Positions 35,938-44,827 of a DNA stretch of 64,000 bases are shown one piece after another. How positions within the stretch are numbered: position 1 is the first letter of the stretch; each line of letters starts with the position of its first letter. A program made the position numbers and the translations under genes. This stretch comes from Kangsaoukella pontilimi. GTDB lineage: Bacteria; Pseudomonadota; Alphaproteobacteria; Rhodobacterales; Rhodobacteraceae. Location of the stretch: the NCBI RefSeq assembly GCF_009830125.1, contig NZ_WUPT01000001.1, positions 1,426,001-1,490,000 of the forward strand, given 5' to 3'. A model generated the notes under the pieces. The model saw only the letters and a program-made list of their open reading frames with translations, was not told the DNA's origin and did no database searches.

Positions 35938-36416
35938 CCGACACACCCGTCTGGGTCCGGATCGAGCGCCACTTCTCCGCCCCCATCGCCCGGGTCTGGG
36001 ACATGTGGACCGACCCCGACCTCTTCCGCCAATGGTACGGACCGAACGGCATGAGCGTGCCGGTTGCCGAACTGGACCTCCGCATCGGCGGCACCCGCCG
36101 CATCTGCATGGCGATGTCTCGCCCCGACGGCGAAATGCGCATGTGGTTCACCGGCGTCTACAAGGAGATCACGCCTAAGACGCGGCTGGTTTATACCGAG
36201 AGCATGGCCGACGAGAGCGGCACGATCATCTCCCCGCAAGCCATGGGAATGCCCGAAGGCGCGCCAGACGTTACCGAAGTCATCGTGGATCTCGCCGAAG
36301 ACTCCCGCGGCACGAAGATGACCATGGTTCATCGGGGCGTCCCCGCCGGAACCGCAGGCGAAGGCGGCTGGAAACAGGCCTTCGAGAAACTCGCAGCCCG
36401 TCTGGAAGCCGCCTGA
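35934..36416 (+). CDS. SRPBCC (AHSA1-like) domain protein
   Basis: 160 residues. RIERHFSAPIARVWDMWTDP, LFRQWYGPNG and the C-terminal GWKQAFEKLAARLEA helix are AHSA1/activator-of-Hsp90-like START-fold features. These bind hydrophobic ligands; the ligand is unknown. It is translationally coupled to the ArsR regulator, a very common pairing in which the regulator controls its partner. Confidence 0.88.
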   Translation: MTDTPVWVRIERHFSAPIARVWDMWTDPDLFRQWYGPNGMSVPVAELDLRIGGTRRICMAMSRPDGEMRMWFTGVYKEITPKTRLVYTESMADESGTIISPQAMGMPEGAPDVTEVIVDLAEDSRGTKMTMVHRGVPAGTAGEGGWKQAFEKLAARLEAA

Positions 36417-36425
36417 CGGCGCGGG

Positions 36426-37415
36426 TCAGCCCGCGATATCGACGACCACGCGCCCCTTGACCTGACCCTTCAGGATATCGGCACCCAAACGCGGAAGATC
36501 GTCCAGCGTCGCGGGCTGGACCATCGCCTCCAGCTTGTCCATCGGCAGATCCCGCGCCACCCGCTCCCAGGCCCGGACGCGGTTCTCATAGGGCTGCATG
36601 ACACTGTCGATGCCGAGAAGGTTCACACCGCGAAGCAGGAACGGCACAACCGTCGCAGGAAGGGCTGCCCCGCCGGCAAGCCCCACGGCGGCGACCGACG
36701 CGCCATATCTCATCTGCCCCAGCACGCGGGCCAGCATCGCGCCGCCCACCGCATCGACGCAGCCTGCCCATGTCTCGGTTTCGAGCGGCCGCTTGACCGT
36801 TTCGGCCAGATCCTCGCGCGGCACGATCCGGCTTGCGCCCAGTCCCTTCAGATAGTCTTCGGTCTCGGGCCGCCCCGTCACGGCGGCGACCTCGTAGCCC
36901 AGATTGGCCAGAATGGCTGTCGCCACAGAACCCACGCCACCCGCGGCACCGGTCACCAGAACCTCACCTTTCTCAGGGGTTAGCCCGTGATCTTCCAGCG
37001 CCATCACCGCCAGCATCGCGGTGAACCCGGCTGTTCCGACCGCCATGGCCTGGCGCGTGGTCAGCCCTTCGGGCAAGGGCACCAGCCAATCGGCCCTGAC
37101 CCGCGCCTTTTCCGAATACCCGCCCCAATGCGCCTCGCCCACGCGCCAGCCGGTCAGAACCACGCGGTCGCCGGGGCTGTAGCGCGGATCGTCCGACGCC
37201 TCGACCACACCGGCGAAATCGATGCCCGGCACATGGGGATAATTGCGCACCAGACCACCACCCGGCCCAACGCAAAGCCCGTCCTTGTAATTGACCGTCG
37301 AATACTCGACCGCCACCGTCACCTCGCCCTCGGGCAGGTCATCAAGTGTCAACTCCTTGACGGAAGCCTTTGTTTTTCCGTCCTCATCCTTTTCGACGAC
37401 AAGTGCCTTGAACAT
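36426..37415 (-). CDS. acuI: Acrylyl-CoA reductase AcuI (YhdH family)
   Basis: 329 residues, zinc-free MDR oxidoreductase. MFKALVVEKDEDGKTKASV, VPGIDFAGVVEASDDPRYSPG, VGEAHWGGYSEKARV and the NADPH loop GAAGGVGSVATAIL match AcuI/YhdH. It reduces acryloyl-CoA to propionyl-CoA, a step in DMSP and acrylate breakdown and detoxification in marine Rhodobacterales. The ATG at 37415 has GAGGGGGGCACTC upstream; an open extension to 37565 was rejected. No other DMSP gene is adjacent. Confidence 0.88.
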   Translation of the reverse strand: MFKALVVEKDEDGKTKASVKELTLDDLPEGEVTVAVEYSTVNYKDGLCVGPGGGLVRNYPHVPGIDFAGVVEASDDPRYSPGDRVVLTGWRVGEAHWGGYSEKARVRADWLVPLPEGLTTRQAMAVGTAGFTAMLAVMALEDHGLTPEKGEVLVTGAAGGVGSVATAILANLGYEVAAVTGRPETEDYLKGLGASRIVPREDLAETVKRPLETETWAGCVDAVGGAMLARVLGQMRYGASVAAVGLAGGAALPATVVPFLLRGVNLLGIDSVMQPYENRVRAWERVARDLPMDKLEAMVQPATLDDLPRLGADILKGQVKGRVVVDIAG

Positions 37416-37539
37416 GAGTGCCCCCCTCTGGAGTTTTTCTGTCGGTCCTCTGGCACCGGCCTCCCGGCACCACCCGGCAATCGCACCCCGAAATACAGGC
37501 GGCCTCCCCGGGGGGCAAGCAAGCTGCACGCGCCAGCCT

Positions 37540-38061
37540 CTAGTGCGAAGGCTCCCCGGCATCATCCGGCATGACGAAAAGATCGGTGTCCTCGGGCTTT
37601 GCCCCCGCCGCCGTCAGCATGGCATGAACCTGCCCGCGGTGGTGGGTCTGGTGATTGAAGAAATGGACGACGCAGAAATCGAGCGGCTTCGTCGCCTGAC
37701 GGCCCAGCACGCGCGAGAAGAAGGACAGGTCCCCATCAAGCCGGTCCTGCGTTATCGCCCCGGCCCAGGCCAGAATGCGGGTATCCGCCTCTTGCCGACG
37801 CTCCCGCAGATCAACCCAGTCCGCCACCCAGCTCGCACTTTCCGAGATGCCGGCCTCGATTGTCTCCCACCCGTCGAACCGGCTCATCCACAGAATATCC
37901 GCCCAGAGCAGGTGCGACAGCGTCCCGTGGATCGACCCGAAAAACGCGCCCCGATCCTCGCGCCGCGCCGCATCGCTCAGCCCATCCGCCGCCCTGTAAA
38001 GACTGCGGTTCTGCCACGCGTTGTAGCGGGCCATCGTGTCGACATATGCGGGTGTGATCAT
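37540..38061 (-). CDS. DinB-family protein
   Basis: 173 residues. A four-helix DinB fold with the metal-binding histidines in SIHGTLSHLLWADILW and FFNHQTHHRGQVHAML. DinB proteins are metal-dependent transferases or uncharacterised stress proteins. AAGGAG lies six bases before the ATG at 38061. It is transcribed toward acuI, 124 bases upstream of that start. Confidence 0.9.
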   Translation of the reverse strand: MITPAYVDTMARYNAWQNRSLYRAADGLSDAARREDRGAFFGSIHGTLSHLLWADILWMSRFDGWETIEAGISESASWVADWVDLRERRQEADTRILAWAGAITQDRLDGDLSFFSRVLGRQATKPLDFCVVHFFNHQTHHRGQVHAMLTAAGAKPEDTDLFVMPDDAGEPSH

Positions 38062-38180
38062 CGTGTTCTCCTTGTTCCGCCTTACCTTTGATGCCCGCCC
38101 CCGGATATCAAGCGCCCAATTGACTGAACCTTTCTGTCCGCCCGTGCGTAGAAGACAGGCAAGCACAGGAAAACGCCCCC

Positions 38181-38531
38181 ATGATCGACGCCATCAACAT
38201 CCTTCTTGCCCTTGCCTCTATCGGGCTGGGGGCCATCGGCTGGCTCGCGCCCCGCTACACGATGGGTGTCCTCGACCTCGAGACCAACGGCTCGACCATG
38301 GGCACAAGTGAGATTCGCGCCGCATCGGGGGCGCTCTTCATCGGCCTCGGACTTGGCGCCCTTATCCTCGGCAGCCCGATCGCCTACGCGATGATCGGCT
38401 TCGCCTGGGCCGGCGCCGCCGTGGGCCGCGTCACCTCCATCGCGCTGGACGAGGCACCCACCCGCCGCACATGGGGGTTCGCGGCCACCGAGATTGTCGT
38501 CGCGGGCCTTCTCTTGGCCCTCAATCTCTGA
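38181..38531 (+). CDS. Small DUF4345-like membrane protein
   Basis: 116 residues with four hydrophobic segments (about 5-24, 45-62, 66-84, 100-115). SEIRAASGALFIGLGLGALI resembles the EIRA..GGL motif of DUF4345. No function is known to me. It is divergent from the DinB gene. Confidence 0.7.
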   Translation: MIDAINILLALASIGLGAIGWLAPRYTMGVLDLETNGSTMGTSEIRAASGALFIGLGLGALILGSPIAYAMIGFAWAGAAVGRVTSIALDEAPTRRTWGFAATEIVVAGLLLALNL

Positions 38532-38544
38532 GACCCGCACGTCC

Positions 38545-38611
38545 CTTCTTCTTGGCAAAAAAACTCCGGGGGAGCGGCCTGCAAGGCAGGCTGCGGGGGC
38601 AGAGCCCCTTT
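38545..38611 (-). repeat. Intergenic repeat, divergent copy C
   Basis: Read on the minus strand: a GGGGCTCTGCCCC hairpin, a GCAGCCTGCCTTGCAGGC stem, then CTCCCCCGGAGTTTTTTTGC and CAAGAAGAAG. It shares the layout (G/C hairpin, then CCCCCG-GG-TTT) with copies A and B. Unlike them it is inverted relative to the gene just upstream. Confidence 0.5.
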
Positions 38612-38643
38612 CCACGCGGCCCTTAAACACCTATATCAACCCT

Positions 38644-38954
38644 GTTCCGGCAACGGGACTATGGACATAAACGCGCTCGTAATAAGCGGATCGGACCCGG
38701 GGGCGGTACCCGGCGGCTCCACCAATATCCCGTCGTTGGCGGACAGAGGGGCCGAAATAGGATCGACGAACGTCTAAAGGGGTTAGCTTTGTCCCGGTGA
38801 GGTACCACCGTTATCGGTCCGACAAGTACAGTTGCCAACGACAACCGTGCTCCGGTCGCGCTCGCAGCCTAAGCTGCGCGCAAGATCGAAACTTAAGCCC
38901 TTGCGCCTAGCCGCGTAAGGCGGGGTTCGCAGGCACCTGGCAACAGAAGCCTGC
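38644..38954 (+). ncRNA. ssrA: Two-piece (circularly permuted) tmRNA
   Basis: The acceptor piece ends in CGGCTCC-ACCA (to 38724). After a short spacer the coding piece opens GGGGCCG (38748-38754), which pairs with CGGCTCC to rebuild the acceptor stem, including the G3-U wobble that marks alanine charging. The tag frame at 38834-38872 reads ANDNRAPVALAA-stop, preceded by the usual GACAAGTACAGTT. The coding piece seems to end at the hairpin GCAGGC/GCCTGC (38929-38954). A TATATC -10 element lies at 38632-38637. Ends are estimates. It rescues stalled ribosomes. Confidence 0.93.
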
Positions 38955-39095
38955 ACTTTCCCACCATTCGCGCCCGCCCGGAAACGGCCTCCGCCCTGTG
39001 ACACGGGCCGAAACCGCATCAATGTCGATTTTCCGCCGACCCGCCTTTTCAACGCAACCGAATCTCTTATGCTGACCTCAGGCGACGGAGGCCCC

Positions 39096-39557
39096 ATGAC
39101 CCGCAGCATCGATTACGGCAACCTCATGCATCAGGCCATGCGCGGCCTGATCCAGAACGTCCTCGAAGACGTGGCCGAGCATGGGCTTCCGGGTCAGCAC
39201 CACTTCTTTATCACCTTCGACACGATGCACCCGGACGTGGAGCTCGCCGACTGGCTGTCGGACCGCTATCCGGACGAAATGACCGTGGTCATGCAGCACT
39301 GGTTCGACGGCCTCGAAGTCACCGATGACGGCTTCAGTATCACGCTGAACTTCGGCGACACGCCCGAGCCTCTGTATATCCCCTACGACGCCATCAAGAC
39401 CTTCGTCGACCCCTCCGTCGAATTCGGTCTCCGGTTCGAGACCCAGGACGATCACGATGACGACGACGGGGACGATGATGAGCCGGATGCGCCCGATCCC
39501 GGCCCCGCGCCCAAGGGCGACGCAGAAATCGTCAGCCTCGACCGTTTCCGGAAATAG
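39096..39557 (+). CDS. sspB: SspB-family ClpXP adaptor
   Basis: 153 residues. IDYGNLMHQAMRGLIQNVL and HHFFITFDTMHPDVELADWL, followed by FGDTPEPLYIPYDAIKTFVD, are the alphaproteobacterial SspB fold. The C terminus is a long Asp-rich linker ending in VSLDRFRK, the ClpX-docking tail. SspB recognises the AANDN-like part of the ssrA tag and hands substrates to ClpXP. GGAGGCCCC precedes the ATG at 39096. It lies immediately downstream of ssrA. Confidence 0.9.
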   Translation: MTRSIDYGNLMHQAMRGLIQNVLEDVAEHGLPGQHHFFITFDTMHPDVELADWLSDRYPDEMTVVMQHWFDGLEVTDDGFSITLNFGDTPEPLYIPYDAIKTFVDPSVEFGLRFETQDDHDDDDGDDDEPDAPDPGPAPKGDAEIVSLDRFRK

Positions 39558-39647
39558 CGCCCGCGCCCTCTTTGGGTCACCCGGCGTTCAGGAATTCGCC
39601 ACATTTCGACTCCAGTCTGACCCCGTTGCCAGCAGGGGAGTCGCTCC

Positions 39648-40232
39648 ATGTTCTTTCGTGATCTGAAGCCCAAGACCGACGTGACGCTCAGCGTGAACCT
39701 TGCGCGGGTCCACCTGCCTGTGCGTCTCGGTCACCGCGACGCCCACAAGAGCTTTGCGGAACCTCTGGCCCGGCAACTGGCCGCCGCAGGCCTTGGTGTC
39801 GTCACAGACTGCACCGCCCATGGCAGCGCGCCCGCCGATGTCTTCGGCGTCGACCTGCATCTCGGCCTCACCCGCGCCGATCGCGGCACGCTGGAGACCG
39901 TCGCGCGGATGCTCGAACATCTCGCCGCCCCCTGCGGTTCGTCGATCCGTTTGGCCGATGGCGGCCAGCCGCTGGTCTTCGGCGCGTCCGAAGGGCTGGA
40001 ACTCACGCTCGAAGCCGACGCAGCCCCCACCGCCGAGGCCCGTCGCGGCATCGCCCGCGCCTGCGCCGATGCACTCCGCGAAGACGGCGTCTTCCGCGGC
40101 TGGGTCGAACGCGGCGGCAAGACCGTGTTTTTCTTCTATGGTCAGGATTTCACCCGGATGCGCGCCCGCCTCGCCGAGGCGCTCTCCGGCAACCCGCAAT
40201 TCCGCTCGGCCCTGACCCGCCGCATGGCCTGA
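39648..40232 (+). CDS. Hypothetical protein with alternating alpha/beta pattern
   Basis: 194 residues, no family recognised. It has no signal peptide or membrane segment. The first half ([20 protein letters not shown]) and the second half ([20 protein letters not shown]) look like two similar-sized alpha/beta units, and the end is basic ([14 protein letters not shown]). A GCAGGGGAGTCGCTCC leader precedes the ATG. It sits between sspB and fumC in the same direction, with an 89- and 79-base gap, so it may have its own promoter. Confidence 0.75.
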   Translation: MFFRDLKPKTDVTLSVNLARVHLPVRLGHRDAHKSFAEPLARQLAAAGLGVVTDCTAHGSAPADVFGVDLHLGLTRADRGTLETVARMLEHLAAPCGSSIRLADGGQPLVFGASEGLELTLEADAAPTAEARRGIARACADALREDGVFRGWVERGGKTVFFFYGQDFTRMRARLAEALSGNPQFRSALTRRMA

Positions 40233-40311
40233 AGAGCCCCCTCATCGCATTGCACGCGCCCCGCGCGCTCAATATAGCTGGCCTCCGGAGCAACCGAGGA
40301 AAGGCCAGACC

Positions 40312-41703
40312 ATGACCGCGACCCGCACGGAAACCGACAGCTTCGGCCCGCTCGAAGTGCCCGCCGACAAGTACTGGGGCGCGCAGACGCAGCGCAGCCT
40401 GATCAATTTCCCCATCGGCTGGGAGAAGCAGCCCGTCGCCATCGTCCGCGCCCTCGGCGTCATCAAACAGGCCTGCGCCGAGGCGAACAAGGCCGCCGGC
40501 GCGCTCGACGCCGACAAGGCCGACGCCATCATCGAAGCCGCCTCCGAAGTCGTGGCCGGCAAGCTCGACGACCACTTCCCGCTGGTCGTCTGGCAGACCG
40601 GCTCCGGCACCCAGTCCAACATGAACGCGAACGAGGTCATCGCCAACCGCGCCATCGAACTTCTGGGCGGTGTGATCGGCTCCAAGGACCCGGTCCACCC
40701 GAACGATCATTGCAACATGGGCCAGTCGTCCAACGACACCTTCCCAACGGCCATGCACATCGCCACCGCCATGACCGCGCGCGACGTGCTCCTGCCGGGC
40801 CTACGGCACCTCCACGCCGCGCTCGCCGCCAAGGTCGAAGAGTTCGACGGCATCATCAAGATCGGCCGCACCCACACGATGGACGCCACGCCGCTGACGC
40901 TGGCGCAGGAGTTCTCGGGCTACACGCACCAGGTCGCCAAATCCATCGAACGGATCGAGGCCGCGCTCGGCGACATCTACGAGCTTGCCCAGGGCGGCAC
41001 CGCCGTCGGCACGGGCCTCAACACCCGCCCCGGCTGGGCCGAGGACGTGGCCGCCAACATGGCCCGCATCACCGGCCTGCCGTTTGTCACCGCGCCGAAC
41101 AAGTTCGAGGCGCTCGCCGCCCATGACGCCATGGTCGCCATGTCCGGTGCGCTCAAGGCCGCCGCCGCCGCGCTCTTCAAGGTCGCCAATGACATCCGCC
41201 TTCTCGGCTCCGGACCCCGCTGCGGCCTCTACGAACTGCTCCTGCCCGAGAACGAGCCCGGCTCGTCGATCATGCCCGGCAAGGTCAACCCGACCCAGTG
41301 CGAGGCGATGACCCAGGTCTGCGCCCATGTGATCGGCAACGACGCCGCCGTCGGCTTCGCCGGTAGCCAGGGCCACTTCGAGCTGAACGTCTACAAGCCC
41401 ATGATCGCCTATAACGTGCTGCAATCCATGCAGCTTCTGGGCGACGCGGCCCGCGCCTTCACCGACAACTGCGTCTCGGGCATCCGCGCCAACGAATCCC
41501 GGATCGACCAGCTCATGCGCGAGAGCCTGATGCTTGTCACCGCGCTCGCCCCCACCATCGGGTATGATAACGCCACCACCGTCGCCAAGACCGCCCACAA
41601 GAACGGCACGACGCTGCGCGAAGAGGCCGTCAAACTCGGCTTCGTGGACGAGGCGACCTTCGACCAGGTCGTGCGCCCCGAAAAGATGATCGGTCCCAAG
41701 TGA
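40312..41703 (+). CDS. fumC: Class II fumarate hydratase
   Basis: 463 residues, standard length. The superfamily signature [16 protein letters not shown] is present with [28 protein letters not shown] and [13 protein letters not shown]. It hydrates fumarate to malate in the TCA cycle, oxygen-stable and iron-free. GAGGAAAGGCCAGACC precedes the ATG. Its stop overlaps the next gene, so three genes are coupled. Confidence 0.97.
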   Translation: MTATRTETDSFGPLEVPADKYWGAQTQRSLINFPIGWEKQPVAIVRALGVIKQACAEANKAAGALDADKADAIIEAASEVVAGKLDDHFPLVVWQTGSGTQSNMNANEVIANRAIELLGGVIGSKDPVHPNDHCNMGQSSNDTFPTAMHIATAMTARDVLLPGLRHLHAALAAKVEEFDGIIKIGRTHTMDATPLTLAQEFSGYTHQVAKSIERIEAALGDIYELAQGGTAVGTGLNTRPGWAEDVAANMARITGLPFVTAPNKFEALAAHDAMVAMSGALKAAAAALFKVANDIRLLGSGPRCGLYELLLPENEPGSSIMPGKVNPTQCEAMTQVCAHVIGNDAAVGFAGSQGHFELNVYKPMIAYNVLQSMQLLGDAARAFTDNCVSGIRANESRIDQLMRESLMLVTALAPTIGYDNATTVAKTAHKNGTTLREEAVKLGFVDEATFDQVVRPEKMIGPK

Positions 41704-41894
41704 CGGAAAAACCCATCAACCTGAACCGGGTGCGCAAGGCCCGCGCGCGGGACGCGGCCCGAAAAGAGGCTGACGCCAACGCCGTGAAGTTCGGCCGCAC
41801 AAAGGCCGAGCGTCTGCTCGACGCCGCCCGTACCGAACAGGCCCGCCGCGTCCTCGACGCGCACCGCACCGAGGACGACGAAGAAGACGCATGA
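41700..41894 (+). CDS. DUF4169 protein
   Basis: 64 residues, very highly charged. [20 protein letters not shown] and [15 protein letters not shown] are the DUF4169 signature. It is predicted to be one long helix. It overlaps both fumC and the next gene by four bases (ATGA), an arrangement I have met downstream of fumC in other alphaproteobacteria. Function unknown. Confidence 0.85.
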   Translation: MTEKPINLNRVRKARARDAARKEADANAVKFGRTKAERLLDAARTEQARRVLDAHRTEDDEEDA

Positions 41895-42112
41895 GCCGCC
41901 CGGTCAAACACTCGCTCACGATCCGGGGACACCGCACCTCGGTCTCGCTTGAGGAACCGTTCTGGCTGGCCTTCCGCGAAATCGCGGCGGCGCGCGGCCT
42001 CGGCCTGAACGAGTTGGCGGCGGAAATTGACGAAGAGCGCGGCGCGGAAAGCGGCCTTGCCTCCGCCATCCGTGTATATGTGCTCGACTGGCACCGCAGG
42101 CGCGACGCCTAG
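41891..42112 (+). CDS. Ribbon-helix-helix domain protein
   Basis: 73 residues. KHSLTIRGHRTSVSLEEPFW and FREIAAARGLGLNELAAEID show the beta strand plus two helices of the RHH_4 family. It could bind DNA, but targets are unknown. It is the last gene of the fumC operon and converges with the P450 gene with a four-base overlap. Confidence 0.85.
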   Translation: MSRPVKHSLTIRGHRTSVSLEEPFWLAFREIAAARGLGLNELAAEIDEERGAESGLASAIRVYVLDWHRRRDA

Positions 42113-43437
42113 CGCGCCACCGCCCTCAGCCGAATACCGTCCCGCGCCCGCACAGTCAGATGCGCCACCGGCACGGGCGGGTCCATAACCTCGAACCGCC
42201 ACTCCTTCAGGAGCGCCGCCAGCAGCACCGTCGCCTCCGCCATCGCGAACCCCGCACCGGGGCAAACCCGCGGCCCTGCCGAGAACGGGATGAACGCCTC
42301 GCGCCGCGCCGTGCGGGTCGCCTCATCCTCCCACCGCGCAGGGTCGAAAGCGTCCGGCTCCGACCAGATTCGCTCATGCCGGTGCAGATGCCAGGGCGAC
42401 AACACAATCTGCGCGCCCTTCGGCACCTGCCGCTTGCGGAACACGTCGCCCTCCGCCGCCTCGCGCACCATCATCGGCACCGGCGGGTAAAGCCTCAGTA
42501 CCTCGCGCAGAACGTTCCGCGTGACCTTAAGCGCGGAAAGCCCCGCCAGCCCCGCTTCCGGGTCGAACCCCGCCAACTCCTCCGCCACCCGCTCCTGCCA
42601 TTCCGGCGCCGCCGCCAGACACCAGAGCGTCCAGCCCAGATGCGCCGCGCTCGTCTCATGGCCTGCGAGGAAGAAGATCGCCACCTGATCGACCATCTCG
42701 TCGGATGAGAACGTCGCCCCCGTCTCCGGGTCGGGCGTCGTCATGATCCGGGTCGCCAAATCGTCCGGCGCGCGCCCCTCGCGTATCTCTTCCGTCCGCG
42801 CCGCGACGAGGTCCCCGATCAACCGCCGCAACTCCCGTGCCGCAGCCCTCGTCTTTTTCCGGTGCACCACCGGCAGACCGGGGATCAGCGCCGGCAAGGT
42901 GGCGACCGGCTGCGCCCGCTGAAAGATGCGAAACGCGCGATAGGTGTCCTCTGCGATCCGCTTCGTGATAGGGATCGAGAACAGCGTGCGGAAGATCACG
43001 TCCGCCGTCGCCCGGCTGGCCAGCGCCTCGATGTCCAGCACCCCCGCCTCCAAGCGCGCCCCCGTATCCCGCGCTGCCGCCACCATCGCCGGGAACACGT
43101 CCCGCAGCCGCCCGCCCTCGAAGGCCGGGTCGATGATCCGCCGCTGATGCGCCCAGAGGTCGCCATTGGTGACGAAGACAGACGCCCCCAGAAGCGGCCT
43201 TAACCCGGCCGTCACCCGCCCCGACTTGGGAAACGCCTCCGGCCGCCCCGACAGCACGCGGCGCACAAGATCCGGCTGGTTCACCAGAAAGGACCGGAAA
43301 AACGGCGTCCGGAACTCGGCCATCCACGCGTGGTAAAGCCGCTCGGGCTGCGCCGACAGGATGTCCTGACGGAACAGCCGCCAGTAGCGCCAGAGCGAGA
43401 CCCGGTCAGGCCGCGACGCCGGCTTCGGCGGGATCAT
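42109..43437 (-). CDS. Cytochrome P450
   Basis: 442 residues. The heme cysteine is in FSAGPRVCPGAGFAMAEA, the I-helix oxygen-activating motif is FLAGHETSAAHL, and the K-helix ExxR is VLREVLRLYPPVP. It is soluble and bacterial in type; the substrate is not readable. The ATG at 43437 overlaps the stop of the upstream hydrolase gene (ATGA), so the open extension further upstream is only the shadow of that gene. No ferredoxin partner is adjacent. Confidence 0.93.
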   Translation of the reverse strand: MIPPKPASRPDRVSLWRYWRLFRQDILSAQPERLYHAWMAEFRTPFFRSFLVNQPDLVRRVLSGRPEAFPKSGRVTAGLRPLLGASVFVTNGDLWAHQRRIIDPAFEGGRLRDVFPAMVAAARDTGARLEAGVLDIEALASRATADVIFRTLFSIPITKRIAEDTYRAFRIFQRAQPVATLPALIPGLPVVHRKKTRAAARELRRLIGDLVAARTEEIREGRAPDDLATRIMTTPDPETGATFSSDEMVDQVAIFFLAGHETSAAHLGWTLWCLAAAPEWQERVAEELAGFDPEAGLAGLSALKVTRNVLREVLRLYPPVPMMVREAAEGDVFRKRQVPKGAQIVLSPWHLHRHERIWSEPDAFDPARWEDEATRTARREAFIPFSAGPRVCPGAGFAMAEATVLLAALLKEWRFEVMDPPVPVAHLTVRARDGIRLRAVAR

Positions 43438-44735
43438 CGCACGACGGAATGCATGGTCGAGGTAAAGCGCGACGCGGGCACGTCGATCCGGCTGGCCGAG
43501 GGCCGCCGCCCCCGGAACCGCTGCGCCAGCGTCTGCGGGCCTGCGGTGATCCGGAAATAGTCGTAATCGCCCGGCCGGTCGAAGGCGCAGAGATACTGGA
43601 AATGCAGCCGGAAGAACCGCCAGCGCATCGCCTTCAGCGTCTCCGGCGCCAGCGTCTTCGAGAACGCCGCCGAGATGATGAGCGGCCATTGCTGCCCCTT
43701 GGCAGGCGCGACGCCCGTGACCGCCACCGGGTCCGAAAGAGCAAAGGAACACCCGTCCCCGGGCGCTGACACGTCGAGCCAGGTGATCGTCTCGGCCATG
43801 GACAACAGCCTGAGATCCCCCCTCAGCCGCCGCGCCTTGGGCAGGAAACTGACCATCGGAATGACCTGCCCCAGTGTAAGCAATGACAGAACCGCGCCCC
43901 GCTCGGGCACCCGGTTCAGCCGGACGATATCGGCCACCACGGACACGGCAAGCTGCGCGCCCGAGGAATGGCCGACGACCAGAACCTCATCCACGTCGGG
44001 GTCACGAAGCGCCGCCTCGATCCGGTGGCGGAACTCATGCAGGCGCGCCTCGATCTCGGCCGGATAGGCGCCGCGCTCTGAAGCCGTATAGGCATAATCC
44101 TGCATCAGGTAATAGGCGAAGGTCTTGTCGTCCTTCGACTTGAACCAGCGCATCGCGGCGACGAAGACAGGCAGGAACACGCCCCAGAACACCGCCGCCG
44201 ACACAATGGCCGCCACCCAGCCGATGGGCGCACGGCCCGCAAGCCCCATGGCCAACTCGCTGGCCCGGAGCGTCACGAACCCCGCAAGGCTCGCCACGAC
44301 ACCCGCGCCCAGAAGCGCCAGCAGAAACTGTCCCAAAAGCATCACGATCGGATAGAGCGCCGCGATGACCGGCCCCTTGGCCAGCCACGAAAGCCGCCGG
44401 AACGCGCCGGTCGAAAGATAAATCCAGACCGTCCGGATCAGCGCCAGATAGGTCGCCCAGATGCCGCCCGACATCGAGGACTGCACAAGGTCGTGCCAGA
44501 CCAGCACCTCCACCCGCGACACGGTGCGCCCGCCCTCCATATCAGAACGGACCATCCAGCCGGTCTCGCCCCGGAGTGGCTTCATCTCGATCCGATAGTC
44601 CGAAATGCCGGCCTGTTTCGCGCTCTCGGCCCGGTACAGCTCGCGATAGCGGCGGGGCGGATAGGGGTCGTAGCCGGGGATGTAGAACACCCGGCGACGA
44701 TCAACGCGCGATTTTCCCCGGTGCAGCATGGGCAT
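43434..44735 (-). CDS. Membrane-associated alpha/beta-hydrolase-like protein
   Basis: 433 residues. The nucleophile elbow is VGHSSGAQLAVSVVAD (about residue 250), preceded by two or three membrane helices (about 130-165 and 175-200). VFYIPGYDPYPPRRYRELYR opens the protein. It looks like an esterase/lipase-fold enzyme anchored in the membrane. It is translationally coupled to the P450 gene, so the two probably act on one hydrophobic substrate. Confidence 0.75.
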   Translation of the reverse strand: MPMLHRGKSRVDRRRVFYIPGYDPYPPRRYRELYRAESAKQAGISDYRIEMKPLRGETGWMVRSDMEGGRTVSRVEVLVWHDLVQSSMSGGIWATYLALIRTVWIYLSTGAFRRLSWLAKGPVIAALYPIVMLLGQFLLALLGAGVVASLAGFVTLRASELAMGLAGRAPIGWVAAIVSAAVFWGVFLPVFVAAMRWFKSKDDKTFAYYLMQDYAYTASERGAYPAEIEARLHEFRHRIEAALRDPDVDEVLVVGHSSGAQLAVSVVADIVRLNRVPERGAVLSLLTLGQVIPMVSFLPKARRLRGDLRLLSMAETITWLDVSAPGDGCSFALSDPVAVTGVAPAKGQQWPLIISAAFSKTLAPETLKAMRWRFFRLHFQYLCAFDRPGDYDYFRITAGPQTLAQRFRGRRPSASRIDVPASRFTSTMHSVVR

Positions 44736-44827
44736 GACCCTAGACCATGAAACGGGACACGAGAAGCCTGATTCTGTTTCGTATTTTCCGGATCAACGGT
44801 CAAATGCCCGTTCGGAAACAATCGGCC

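Noticed and set aside
38644-38954. A tRNA gene at the CGGCTCCACCA end
   Set aside because: The rest of a tRNA is missing; the segment pairs with the coding piece downstream as a permuted tmRNA.
43438-43752. N-terminal extension of the P450
   Set aside because: It is the shadow of the upstream hydrolase gene and the internal ATG overlaps that gene's stop.
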